Shown: in pieces, positions 52,299-59,669 of the stretch | How positions within the stretch are numbered: the first letter of the stretch is position 1 | Layout: the number at the start of each line of letters is the position of its first letter | Origin: Bog-473 sp963742035 | GTDB taxonomy: Bacteria; Actinomycetota; Acidimicrobiia; Acidimicrobiales; RAAP-2 | NCBI GenBank assembly: GCA_963742035.1 | Contig: CAVUKH010000006.1 | Coordinates: 107,000-170,999, forward strand | Direction: 5' to 3' | Length of the DNA: 64,000 bases | Notes under the pieces: model-generated | Databases searched by the model: none | What the model was told of the DNA's origin: nothing | What the model saw: the letters and a program-made list of their open reading frames with translations, nothing else | Program-made: the position numbers and the translations under genes

Positions 52299-53440
52299 GA
52301 CGATCCCTCGGCCCGGGCCAGTGCCTGCGCGGCGATGTCCGCCCCGAGCTTGGCCAACTGCGCGCTGGGTCCGCCCAGCAACAACTCAATCTGCTTGCCC
52401 CACAGGAAATAACGGTGGATCGGGTACGAGACGTCCGCCCCCATGCCTCCGTGCAGGTGCTGGGTGGCGTGCACCGTCCGCTGTCCCCGTTCGGCGGCCT
52501 GCCACTTGGCCACCCGGGCCGCGTCGGCTGCCTGGCGTCCCGTGTCGAATCGCCACGCCGCGTTCTGCCACGTCACCCGCATCGCCTCAATGTCGATGGC
52601 CGCATCGGCGGCCCGGAGCATGGTGCCCTGGAACGTGCTCAACGGCCGGCCGAACTGCTGGCGGCTGTTGAGGTAGGTCGCCGTCCTGGTGAGGGCGGCC
52701 TCACAGACACCGACCTGCAGGGCACACAGCCCGATGGTGGCGGCCATCATGATCGCATGGAGGGCGGCGCGCCCCGCCTCCGGAGCAACCAGGACGTCAC
52801 CCGACGGCGCCGGCACAGCGGCGGCGTGGAGGTGCGGGTGGATCTCGCGGTTGGTCGTGATGGCGCGCTCGAGGGTGACGCCCGGCGCCGCGGGATCGAG
52901 CAGGACGAGCAGCACACCGCCGTCCTCGGTGCGGGCCGGCAGAACGATCCGCTCGGCCAGGTGGGCCTGCGGTACGGCCAGCTCGCTCCCGTTGAGCTCC
53001 CATCCGTCTCCGGATGCCGTGGCACGCACCGGCGGCATGGACGTCGGGCTGCTCGCGGTGCCGCTGAGCGCAGCGGTGAGGATGACCTCGCCGGCGACCA
53101 CGCCGGGTAACCAGCGGGCGCGTTGGGCCGCGGAGCCGAAGCGGGCGAGGGGTAGCGCACCGAGCACCAGGGTGGACCACAGCGGGACCGGGGCGACCGC
53201 GTTGCCCTGCGCCTCCAGCAGGAGGCAGAGCTCCATCAGCCCGTAGCCGGCGCCCCCGTCGGCCTCCGGAACCCCCAGCCCGAGGAGGTCGGCGGTCGCC
53301 AATGCCCTCCACAACTCCCGATCGATGCGCTCGGTGCCGGCCTCGGTCGCCGCGATCCTCTCGGCGTCGACCAGCCCGGAGAAGATGCCGGCGGCGGCCT
53401 CGGAGACGGCGAGTTGCTCGTCACTCAACGTGAACTCCAT
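52295..53440 (-). CDS. Acyl-CoA dehydrogenase subunit (ChsE/FadE28-29-like, first-half-degenerate type)
   Basis: From the ATG at 53440 the product is 381 residues. It starts MEFTLSDEQLAVSEAAAGIF and has RTATYLNSRQQFGRPLSTFQ, then HATQHLHGGMGADVSYPIHR, where the last is typical of the half-FAD-binding subunits in alpha2beta2 steroid acyl-CoA dehydrogenases. The strand normally reading SEPxAGSD is replaced by LSGTASSPTS, so its substrate/flavin loop is altered. That fits a partner of the dehydrogenase at 54501 in a heteromer. Start and stop overlap both neighbours. Confidence 0.82.
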   Translation of the reverse strand: MEFTLSDEQLAVSEAAAGIFSGLVDAERIAATEAGTERIDRELWRALATADLLGLGVPEADGGAGYGLMELCLLLEAQGNAVAPVPLWSTLVLGALPLARFGSAAQRARWLPGVVAGEVILTAALSGTASSPTSMPPVRATASGDGWELNGSELAVPQAHLAERIVLPARTEDGGVLLVLLDPAAPGVTLERAITTNREIHPHLHAAAVPAPSGDVLVAPEAGRAALHAIMMAATIGLCALQVGVCEAALTRTATYLNSRQQFGRPLSTFQGTMLRAADAAIDIEAMRVTWQNAAWRFDTGRQAADAARVAKWQAAERGQRTVHATQHLHGGMGADVSYPIHRYFLWGKQIELLLGGPSAQLAKLGADIAAQALARAEGSS

Positions 53441-54504
53441 CAGGCTCCCTTCCCCGAGGCCCCGGCACCCGCCGGCACGAACACGGGCAACGAAAGCTCT
53501 TCGTCGTAGTCGACGAACTCGACCCGCAGAGGCATGCCGATCGCAATCGACTCGAGCTCCATGCCCTCGAGGTTGGCAACCAGGCGCGTCCCCTCCTCCA
53601 ATTCGATGAGACCGATCGGCAGCGGGTACCCGAAGGAGGGCACTTGCGGGTAGTGCACCACGACGTACGAGAACAGCGTGCCGTTGCCACTCGCCTCGAC
53701 CGCGTCCCACTCGAGGGAGCCGCACACGGCGCAGCCCGGCAGCGGAGGGTGCCGCAGCGTGCCGCACGAGGTGCAGTGTTGGATCAACAGTGTGTGCTGG
53801 CGGGCGCCCTCGAACCAGAACGCGTTGTCCTGGGTGACGGCGGGCCGCGGGCGCGGCGGGCGAACGGGCTTCTTCGCCGGCGGGAGATACTTGAGGATAC
53901 GGAAGCGCATGGTGGCCACCGGGTCGCCGGCGTCGTAGAGCGTCTGCACCTCGTCGTCCGACATCGGCCGCACCGGCACGTCGGTGTCGGGGACGGCCAC
54001 GTAGTCGAGGCGGGTCGTGATGAAGCGCCCGGTGCCCAGCCCGGTGCGCTTGGGGTCCGAGATGGCCTCAATGACCGAGCGCACCAGCAGGCGGTCCCCG
54101 ACGACCAGCGGGCGTCCGTACTGCTGCTCGCAGTTGGTGGCGACGACCGAGGTCAGGCCCTCGTCATCGAGCAGGCCCATCATCTTCTCGTTCGGCCCGC
54201 TCCCCTGCTCCGCCCCCTGGGCCCGGGCCTCCTCGGTGAGGAGCGACAGACGCAGGCCCCGCATGATCCAGGCCTGCAGCATGGTGGGTGGGGCGATCAA
54301 CCCGTCGTATCCCGCGGCGCGCCCGGCCTCGTCGGACACGTAGACCGGGTTGTGGTCGCCCATCGCCTCCACCCAGTGCCGGATCATCGGCACGTTGACG
54401 GCGTCAGGTGCCAGATTGGGCGCGCCGGCCGGCTGCCCGACCAGCGCCGCCAGCTCGGCGCTGTGGTCGGGGAACGCCGCCAACTCCTCGAAGCGGTCGC
54501 TCAT
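53440..54504 (-). CDS. MaoC-DUF35 fusion protein, ChsH2-like
   Basis: 354 residues. The N-terminal MaoC-like domain has WVEAMGDHNPVYVSDEAGRA, in which the usual catalytic His is replaced by Tyr55, so catalysis probably lies in the ChsH1-like partner. The C-terminal DUF35 part has a four-Cys zinc ribbon (Cys244, 247, 258, 261 in CTSCGTLRHPPLPGCAVCGS) and an OB-fold. In mycobacteria such a fusion binds the retro-aldolase Ltp2 through DUF35. The ATG at 54504 overlaps the upstream stop (ATGA), and its own stop overlaps the next start (TGATG). Confidence 0.88.
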   Translation of the reverse strand: MSDRFEELAAFPDHSAELAALVGQPAGAPNLAPDAVNVPMIRHWVEAMGDHNPVYVSDEAGRAAGYDGLIAPPTMLQAWIMRGLRLSLLTEEARAQGAEQGSGPNEKMMGLLDDEGLTSVVATNCEQQYGRPLVVGDRLLVRSVIEAISDPKRTGLGTGRFITTRLDYVAVPDTDVPVRPMSDDEVQTLYDAGDPVATMRFRILKYLPPAKKPVRPPRPRPAVTQDNAFWFEGARQHTLLIQHCTSCGTLRHPPLPGCAVCGSLEWDAVEASGNGTLFSYVVVHYPQVPSFGYPLPIGLIELEEGTRLVANLEGMELESIAIGMPLRVEFVDYDEELSLPVFVPAGAGASGKGA

Positions 54505-55679
54505 CGCGATCCCCGGGTCATGCCCAGCCCGGCCGTGGCGACGATCTCGCGCTGCACCTCGTTCACGCCGCCCCCGAACGTGTTGATCTGCGCCTGGCGG
54601 CCGGTGGCTTCGACCCGCCCGCGCAGCACGGCGCCCGGCGAGCCCGGCACCAGGTAGCCGGCGGCACCCACCACGCCCAGCAGCAAGCGCGTGACCTCCA
54701 CAATCCGCTCGGTCCCGAACACCTTGATCGACGACGACTCGGCGCCGGTCAGCTCGCCGTCGGCCACGTGGACGGCCATGCGCCAGTTGAGCAACCACAT
54801 GGCCTCGAGCTCGGCGTGGCACCGGGCCAGGTCCATCTGAACCCAACCCTGCTCAATGAGGGTCTTGCCGTCGTCGGTCGGCTGCGCCGCCGCCCAGTCC
54901 ACGATGTCCCGGTACAACGATATGGCCAGCCCACTCCACGCGGCCAGACCAACCCGCTCGTGGTTGAGCTGGGTGGTGATCATGCGCCAGCCCTCGTTCT
55001 CGTCCCCGACGCGGTTGGCCACCGGCACGTGCACGTTGTCGTAGAAGGTCTGCGTCGTCGTCAGCCCACCGACGGTGTGGATGATCGACCACACGAAGCC
55101 CGGCGACGTCGTGGGCACGCACAAAATGGAGATGCCCTTGTGCTTGGGCACCTCAGGATCGGTGCGGCAGGCCAGCCACACGTAGTCGGCCTGGTCGGCC
55201 CCGCTGGTGAAGATCTTGGCGCCGTTCACAATGTATTCGTCGCCGTCGCGCACCGCACGCGTCCGCAACGACGCCAGGTCGGTGCCTGCCTCGGGCTCGG
55301 TGTAGCCGATGGCGAAGTTCAGCTCGCCGGCGAGGATCTGGGGAAGGAAGAACGACTTCTGCTCGTCCGTGCCGAAGCGCATGATGGTGGGACCGACGGT
55401 GTTGATGGTGACGAAGGGGAACGGCGCGCCGGCGCGCCGCGTCTCGTCGAAAAAGATGAACTGGTCCGTCGCCGGCCGGCCCTGCCCGCCGAACTCCTTC
55501 GGCCACCCGATGCCGAGCCAACCGTCCTTGCCGATCTGGCGCACGACCTGGCTCCAGGCCTCGCCGCCCTCACCGCCCTCGGCCAGACCGGCGCGCACCT
55601 CGTCCGTCAACAGCTCGGCGTAGTAGCGGCGCAATTCCGCACGCAGTTGCTGCTGTTCGGGGCTCTCTTCGAGGAACAT
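54501..55679 (-). CDS. Acyl-CoA dehydrogenase subunit, first gene of the side-chain operon
   Basis: 392 residues from the ATG at 55679; a GTG at 55700 is an alternative. It keeps the full acyl-CoA dehydrogenase N-terminal half: FAIGYTEPEAGTDLASLRTR, YIVNGAKIFTSGADQADYVW and GWRMITTQLNHERVGL. The C-terminus INTFGGGVNEVQREIVATAG has Gly where many members carry the catalytic Glu, so the base may come from another position or the partner subunit. With the gene at 52295 it resembles the two-subunit dehydrogenases that act on shortened steroid side chains. The KstR-like site is 61 bases upstream. Confidence 0.88.
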   Translation of the reverse strand: MFLEESPEQQQLRAELRRYYAELLTDEVRAGLAEGGEGGEAWSQVVRQIGKDGWLGIGWPKEFGGQGRPATDQFIFFDETRRAGAPFPFVTINTVGPTIMRFGTDEQKSFFLPQILAGELNFAIGYTEPEAGTDLASLRTRAVRDGDEYIVNGAKIFTSGADQADYVWLACRTDPEVPKHKGISILCVPTTSPGFVWSIIHTVGGLTTTQTFYDNVHVPVANRVGDENEGWRMITTQLNHERVGLAAWSGLAISLYRDIVDWAAAQPTDDGKTLIEQGWVQMDLARCHAELEAMWLLNWRMAVHVADGELTGAESSSIKVFGTERIVEVTRLLLGVVGAAGYLVPGSPGAVLRGRVEATGRQAQINTFGGGVNEVQREIVATAGLGMTRGSR

Positions 55680-55739
55680 CGTGGGCAGCCTCGCGTGCAC
55701 TCAGCGGTCCCTGCCAGGTCAAGGCCGCGGTCCAAAAAC

Positions 55740-55753
55740 TGTAACACGTTCTC
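55740..55753. promoter_or_regulatory. KstR-like operator upstream of the side-chain operon
   Basis: TGTAACACGTTCTC matches seven of eight fixed positions of TNNAACNNGTTNNA; read from the gene side it is GAGAACGTGTTACA. It is 61 bases upstream of the first dehydrogenase gene (start 55679, minus strand), a normal promoter distance. Confidence 0.65.
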
Positions 55754-55840
55754 GTTTTGTCGGCTCGGCCACGGTGTCCGGCGTCGCAGGGTGGGCCGCC
55801 GCGTCGATCTGCCCCGATCCGGAGCGGCGGGCAGAGCCCC

Positions 55841-56254
55841 TCAGGCCCGGAACGTCGAGCCGGCCACCTCTCCCAGGATCCCCAGGAACTCGCCCCAGCC
55901 CTCCTGGTGCGAGCGCCGATAGTCCTCGGTCGGCAGGTCCCGGTGCGTGAGGGTGACGACGGTCTCGTCCCCGTCCGCCAGCAGGACGACCTCGACTGTG
56001 CTGCTTCCCGGGGGGAAGTCGCCCCGGCCCTCAATGCCCCACGTGAACACGACGCGGCGGGGCGGGTCGACCTCGACGTACTCGCCGCGGGCCGGGTTGC
56101 CGCGCACGTCGAGCGAGAAGGTGCCACCCGGACGGGCGTCGAGGTACGCCGCGTCGGCAATCCACCTGACCGCCAACGCCGGGTCAGTGAAGTAGGGGAA
56201 CACGACATCGGGCGGCGCGGCAATGCACACCGTGGCGGTCACAACCTCGCTCAC
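55841..56254 (-). CDS. SRPBCC/AHSA1-type protein coupled to an ArsR regulator
   Basis: 137 residues from the GTG at 56254, whose codon overlaps the ArsR stop (GTGA). The AHSA1/START pattern is clear: ATVCIAAPPDVVFPYFTDPA, GGTFSLDVRGNPARGEYVEV, VVFTWGIEG and the closing helix GWGEFLGILGEVAGS. It binds a hydrophobic ligand; no catalytic role is established for such ArsR-linked members. It is the last gene of the operon starting at 57513. Confidence 0.88.
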   Translation of the reverse strand: MSEVVTATVCIAAPPDVVFPYFTDPALAVRWIADAAYLDARPGGTFSLDVRGNPARGEYVEVDPPRRVVFTWGIEGRGDFPPGSSTVEVVLLADGDETVVTLTHRDLPTEDYRRSHQEGWGEFLGILGEVAGSTFRA

Positions 56255-56601
56255 GTCGCTCCCCCTTTCGGATGGTCTCGTTCGACCGCACGCTTGAGCT
56301 TCTGCAACGCGTCCGGCCAGAACTCGTCGAGCAGTTCGCGCACCGGCGTCAGGGCGTCGGAGTGGAACCGATACAACCGGCGCGTGCCTTCGCGGCGCTC
56401 CTCCAGCAGGCCGGCCTTCTTCAGCACAGCGAGATGCTGGCTCACCGCCTGCTGCGTCAGCGTGAAGTTCGCCGCGATCTGGCCGGCCGGGAGCTCGGTG
56501 TGGTGGATCAGCCGGATGATGTCGCGCCGGTGCGGATCGGCGAGCGCCCGCAGGACCGTGTCGGTTCCCGCGGGGCTCTCGATTTCCTGCGACGCGGGCA
56601 T
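56251..56601 (-). CDS. ArsR-family transcriptional regulator
   Basis: 116 residues. The winged helix-turn-helix reads RALADPHRRDIIRLIHHTEL with recognition helix LTQQAVSQHLAVLKKAGLLE and wing RREGTRRLYRF. There are no Cys pairs of the metal-sensing kind. ArsR proteins paired with SRPBCC genes usually control the operon they belong to. The symmetric site at 57533-57572 upstream of the first gene is the likely target. Confidence 0.9.
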   Translation of the reverse strand: MPASQEIESPAGTDTVLRALADPHRRDIIRLIHHTELPAGQIAANFTLTQQAVSQHLAVLKKAGLLEERREGTRRLYRFHSDALTPVRELLDEFWPDALQKLKRAVERDHPKGGAT

Positions 56602-56642
56602 CAGGCCACCATTCTTCCCGGCCCGCGGGCGCCCACGCGGAC

Positions 56643-57513
56643 TCAGTCCTCCCGGTCCGGCTGACCGACACCGGTCTCGGCGTAGGAGACCAGGCTGGCG
56701 ATGAAGTGCGTCCATCCCTGGTGGCACATGTCGAAGCACTCGAGCGCTGGGGTGAGGCCTTCATGGCGGAAGGAGAGCATCGCTGCGTCACCGGCGTCCG
56801 CGACGTCGAAGAAGATGGTCGTCCCGATCCACTCGGGCGTCAGGGGACACTCTCGCACCGCCCACACGACCCGGTTCTCGAACCCCGGACTCCACGTCCA
56901 TGACGATCCGCTGGCGCCCGCCCATGAACGACACGACGAGCGTGCCACCCGTCTCCGCCGAGCCCGTGGCCGGGCCCCACCAGGACGTCACCGCCTCGGT
57001 GCTCGACAACGCGGCGAGGACAGCCTCGGGCGGGGCGGCGATGCGCACGGCGGAGTGGAAGCTGTCCCTGGCGTAGGCGACCAGACCCGTCTGGGTGAAG
57101 GAGACCAGGCGGTCCAGGGCATTCGTCCAGCCCTCCTGACACATGTCGAAGCAGTCGCACCGAGCCGAGAGCCCGCGGTGGCGGAAGTGGAGGGTGCTCC
57201 CGCCCTCGGCCTCCTCGACCTCGAAGACGATGGTCGTGCCGACCCATTCGGGCGTGAGCGGTGCCCGGAGCACGGACCAGACCACGCGTCCATCCTCGGA
57301 CGGTTCGACGCGCAGGTCGAGCATGTGGCTACCCGAGCGTGAGGCCATTTCCAGGATGCCCCCTGGTTCGGCCGAGCCTGTGGCAGGGCACCACCAGGAC
57401 GAAATCGCCTCCGGCGTCCGCAAGGCAGCGCGCACGGCCGCCGGCGCGGCGGCGATGGTCCGCGTGCTCTCGAAGTCCTCGCTGGTCTCGGTGCGGTGGG
57501 CAGTGGTGGTCAT
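56643..57513 (-). CDS. Double SRPBCC/AHSA1 protein, interrupted by a one-base insertion
   Basis: Two tandem AHSA1 units are clear. Unit one has TRTIAAAPAAVRAALRTPEA, LTPEWVGTTIVFEVEEAEGG and CFDMCQEGWTNALDRLVSF; unit two has VRIAAPPEAVLAALSSTEAV, LTPEWIGTTIFFDVADAGDA and CFDMCHQGWTHFIASLVSY. The frame breaks inside unit two at a run of four G (56883-56886 on plus, CCCC); one extra base explains it and the join reads MDVESGFENRVVWA. The rebuilt protein is 289 residues from the ATG at 57513, which has GAGAGGA at the right distance; ATG 57522 is an alternative. First gene of the ArsR operon. Confidence 0.8.
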
Positions 57514-57532
57514 GGTCGGCATCCTCTCGAAA

Positions 57533-57572
57533 ATTCACAATTCGTTACTTGTACAAGTATTCACTTGTGAAT
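57533..57572. promoter_or_regulatory. Nested palindromes upstream of the SRPBCC-ArsR operon
   Basis: A perfect 14-bp palindrome TACTTGTACAAGTA (57546-57559) lies inside an outer inverted repeat ATTCACAA (57533-57540)/TTGTGAAT (57565-57572). Both share the same centre. It lies about 20-60 bases upstream of the first operon gene, between it and the end of the glutaminase gene. It is the probable site for the ArsR-type regulator encoded in the operon. Confidence 0.75.
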
Positions 57573-57580
57573 GCAGGATG

Positions 57581-58609
57581 TCAACCCCCCTGCGGCACCG
57601 GGCCCTCGAGGCCGGGCGACGACGAGAACAGGTTGAGGCCGAGGCGCTCGGACAGATAGGCCGTCATGTGCCGGCCCCGCACGCTGTTGCCCGCCGCGTC
57701 GAGCGGCGGCGAGTACGTCCCCACACCGCCCTTGCCCGGGGAGACGGTCACCAGTCCCCCGCTGACCCCGCTCTTGCCGGGCAGTCCCACGTCGTAGAGC
57801 CAGTCGCCCGAGCGCTCGTAGAGACCGGCGGTGGCGAGAACGGGCAACACCCGCTTGCAGGTCCCCGGGGCCACGGCGCGGATGCCGGTGAGCGGGTTCA
57901 CCCCGCCGTCGGCCAGCGTGGCGCCCATGACGGCCAGGTCACGTGCCGAGACGCGCAGCGAACACTGCCGCGTGTAGATGTCGGTGACGACGTCGGGATC
58001 GCAGTACATGCGGCCGTAGCCGTTGAGCAGATGAGCGATGCCGCGGTTGCGGTCGTTGCATGCCGACTCGGACTCGTAGACCGCTTCGTCCAGCGTGAGC
58101 GGACGCCCGGCGAACACCGACAGCGCCGCCACAATCCGCGCGAACTTCTCTGCCGCGGTGTCGCCCGGCACGAGGCTCGTGGTGGCGAGAGCGCCGGCGT
58201 TGACCATCGGGTTCATGGTCCGGTCCTCGTTGAGCTCGACGCCCATGACCGAGTCGAAGGGCAGGCCGGTGCTGTTGACCCCGAGCTTGCGTCGCGCCTC
58301 GGCCGGGCCGAGCTCGTCGCAGACCAGGGCGAAGACGAAAAGCTTGGAGATGCTCTGGATGGTGAATTCCTGCTCGGCATCGCCGATGGCGAAGACTCCG
58401 CCGTGCACCCCGGCCACGCACACACCGAAGGTCTGCGGCGAGGCCTCGGCCAGGGCGGGGATGTAGTCCGCCACCTTGCCGTCGCTCTCATGGCGGAACC
58501 GCTCGTACCCCGCCTCGACGATCGACCGGATCTCCTCGTCGGACGGGAGGCTCCCGGTCGAGATCCACTCGGTCACGGAATCCTCGGCCGGATCGTCAGC
58601 CTGGTCCAT
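57581..58609 (-). CDS. glsA: Glutaminase (GlsA type)
   Basis: The ATG at 58609, with AAGGAGGAGACCG before it, gives 342 residues. The Ser-Lys beta-lactamase-like catalytic set is visible: QSISKLFVFALVCDELG (Ser/Lys pair), NPMVNAGALATTSLVPGD, ESACNDRNRGIAHLLNGYGR and the late LPGKSGVSGGLVTVSPGKGG. It hydrolyses glutamine to glutamate and ammonia in the cytoplasm. It follows a proteasome-type protease gene by 84 bases on the same strand; the end of the gene is nine bases from the SRPBCC operator. Confidence 0.93.
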   Translation of the reverse strand: MDQADDPAEDSVTEWISTGSLPSDEEIRSIVEAGYERFRHESDGKVADYIPALAEASPQTFGVCVAGVHGGVFAIGDAEQEFTIQSISKLFVFALVCDELGPAEARRKLGVNSTGLPFDSVMGVELNEDRTMNPMVNAGALATTSLVPGDTAAEKFARIVAALSVFAGRPLTLDEAVYESESACNDRNRGIAHLLNGYGRMYCDPDVVTDIYTRQCSLRVSARDLAVMGATLADGGVNPLTGIRAVAPGTCKRVLPVLATAGLYERSGDWLYDVGLPGKSGVSGGLVTVSPGKGGVGTYSPPLDAAGNSVRGRHMTAYLSERLGLNLFSSSPGLEGPVPQGG

Positions 58610-58693
58610 CGGTCTCCTCCTTGGTGCGTGCTGCCTCCGGCCGCACGGTGCGCCGGTGCGCCGATGCGCCGTGCGCATCCTCGCCGGGCCGGC

Positions 58694-59452
58694 CTATGGA
58701 GTCGGGTCCTCGATCTCAATCAGGTCGCCCTGCGTGATGGCCGGAAGCTTGGCGATGCCACTGATGAGATGACGTTCCCACACCTTTTGCAACTTCTCGA
58801 GCAGCGGTGAGTCGCTGTCGATGCGGAACTGGCTCAGGGTGCGGGTCTCGTTGAAGTAGAAGCCGATGTCGTAGGGCGGTCCGACGGAGAGGTTGGCCGA
58901 CGCCGTGCTCAGCATGGACCCCAACGCGATCTTCGCCGCCGTGACGAGGTCCACGTGCGCCTCCACCGCCAGCTCCAGCATGAACTTCCCGTACTTGCTC
59001 TCGCCGATCTGCAGGAAGGGGCGGTCGTCCGACGCGCGGATGTAGTTGCCCTCGGGATAGACGAGGAGGATGTCGGGCTCCTCGTCGCCCACGTGGCCCC
59101 CCAATATGAACGTCGCCGTGCCATCGGCTCCGACCTGGCCCAGTGCTTCCTTGTGCTCGTCCGCCACCTCGCGGCTCACGCGTCCCAGGTACAGCGCGGC
59201 CTCGAACAGATGGCCGACCGTGGCCAGGCTCTCGATGGCCTCCCCGGCCCCCAGGTCCCGGGCCATGCGGTCGAGGACTTGCTGCGTGGTGGCCAGGCTC
59301 CCGGCCGACTCGATCACGAAGATGCGATCGTCCGCGGGCTGCAGCACGTGCATTTTGCGGTAGGTACCCACGTTGTCGACGCCCGCATTGGTGCGGGTGT
59401 CGGCCAGGAAGAGCATGCCCTCGTGGAGGCGCAGGGCCAGGCAGTAGGTCAA
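58694..59452 (-). CDS. Proteasome-type Ntn-hydrolase (COG3484-like)
   Basis: I place the start at a TTG at 59452 (252 residues), because the family begins exactly with MTYCLALRLHEGMLFLADTR. The TTG would be read as Met, so removal of it exposes Thr2, the expected nucleophile of this proteasome-like family. TNAGVDNVGTYRKMHVLQPA and FVIESAGSLATTQQ continue the core. It differs from the true 20S proteasome beta subunit and from bacterial HslV. The substrate is unknown. GAGGACGG lies just upstream of the TTG. A start upstream is possible but has no family support. Confidence 0.82.
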   Translation of the reverse strand: MTYCLALRLHEGMLFLADTRTNAGVDNVGTYRKMHVLQPADDRIFVIESAGSLATTQQVLDRMARDLGAGEAIESLATVGHLFEAALYLGRVSREVADEHKEALGQVGADGTATFILGGHVGDEEPDILLVYPEGNYIRASDDRPFLQIGESKYGKFMLELAVEAHVDLVTAAKIALGSMLSTASANLSVGPPYDIGFYFNETRTLSQFRIDSDSPLLEKLQKVWERHLISGIAKLPAITQGDLIEIEDPTP

Positions 59453-59586
59453 CGACGCCGTCCTCAGTTCGCTCGGGTACTTTGCTCGGCCAGGTCGGGA
59501 ACTCCGACGCCGCCCGGCGAAACATACCCGCTGGGCCGATCCCGCCCGGACCCGGCCGGCATCGTCTGGTCTGTGCCTATGATCAC

Positions 59587-59600
59587 TGACACACGTTCTA
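59587..59600. promoter_or_regulatory. KstR-like operator upstream of the CYP125/142-like P450
   Basis: TGACACACGTTCTA matches seven of the eight fixed positions of TNNAACNNGTTNNA; its other strand, TAGAACGTGTGTCA, keeps the AGAACGTGT core of the other three sites. It lies 69 bases before the TTG at 59670 and could also affect the divergent protease gene. Confidence 0.6.
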
Positions 59601-59669
59601 GAAATTGCCTCGAAACGGCAGGCACCAGGCGGCGTGGGCAGGCCGCCGGCGTGCGCGAAAGGGGGGGCC

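Noticed and set aside
53816..53830. Another AACNNGTT match as a KstR-like site
   Set aside because: It lies inside the MaoC-DUF35 coding region and lacks the flanking T/A positions; expected by chance.
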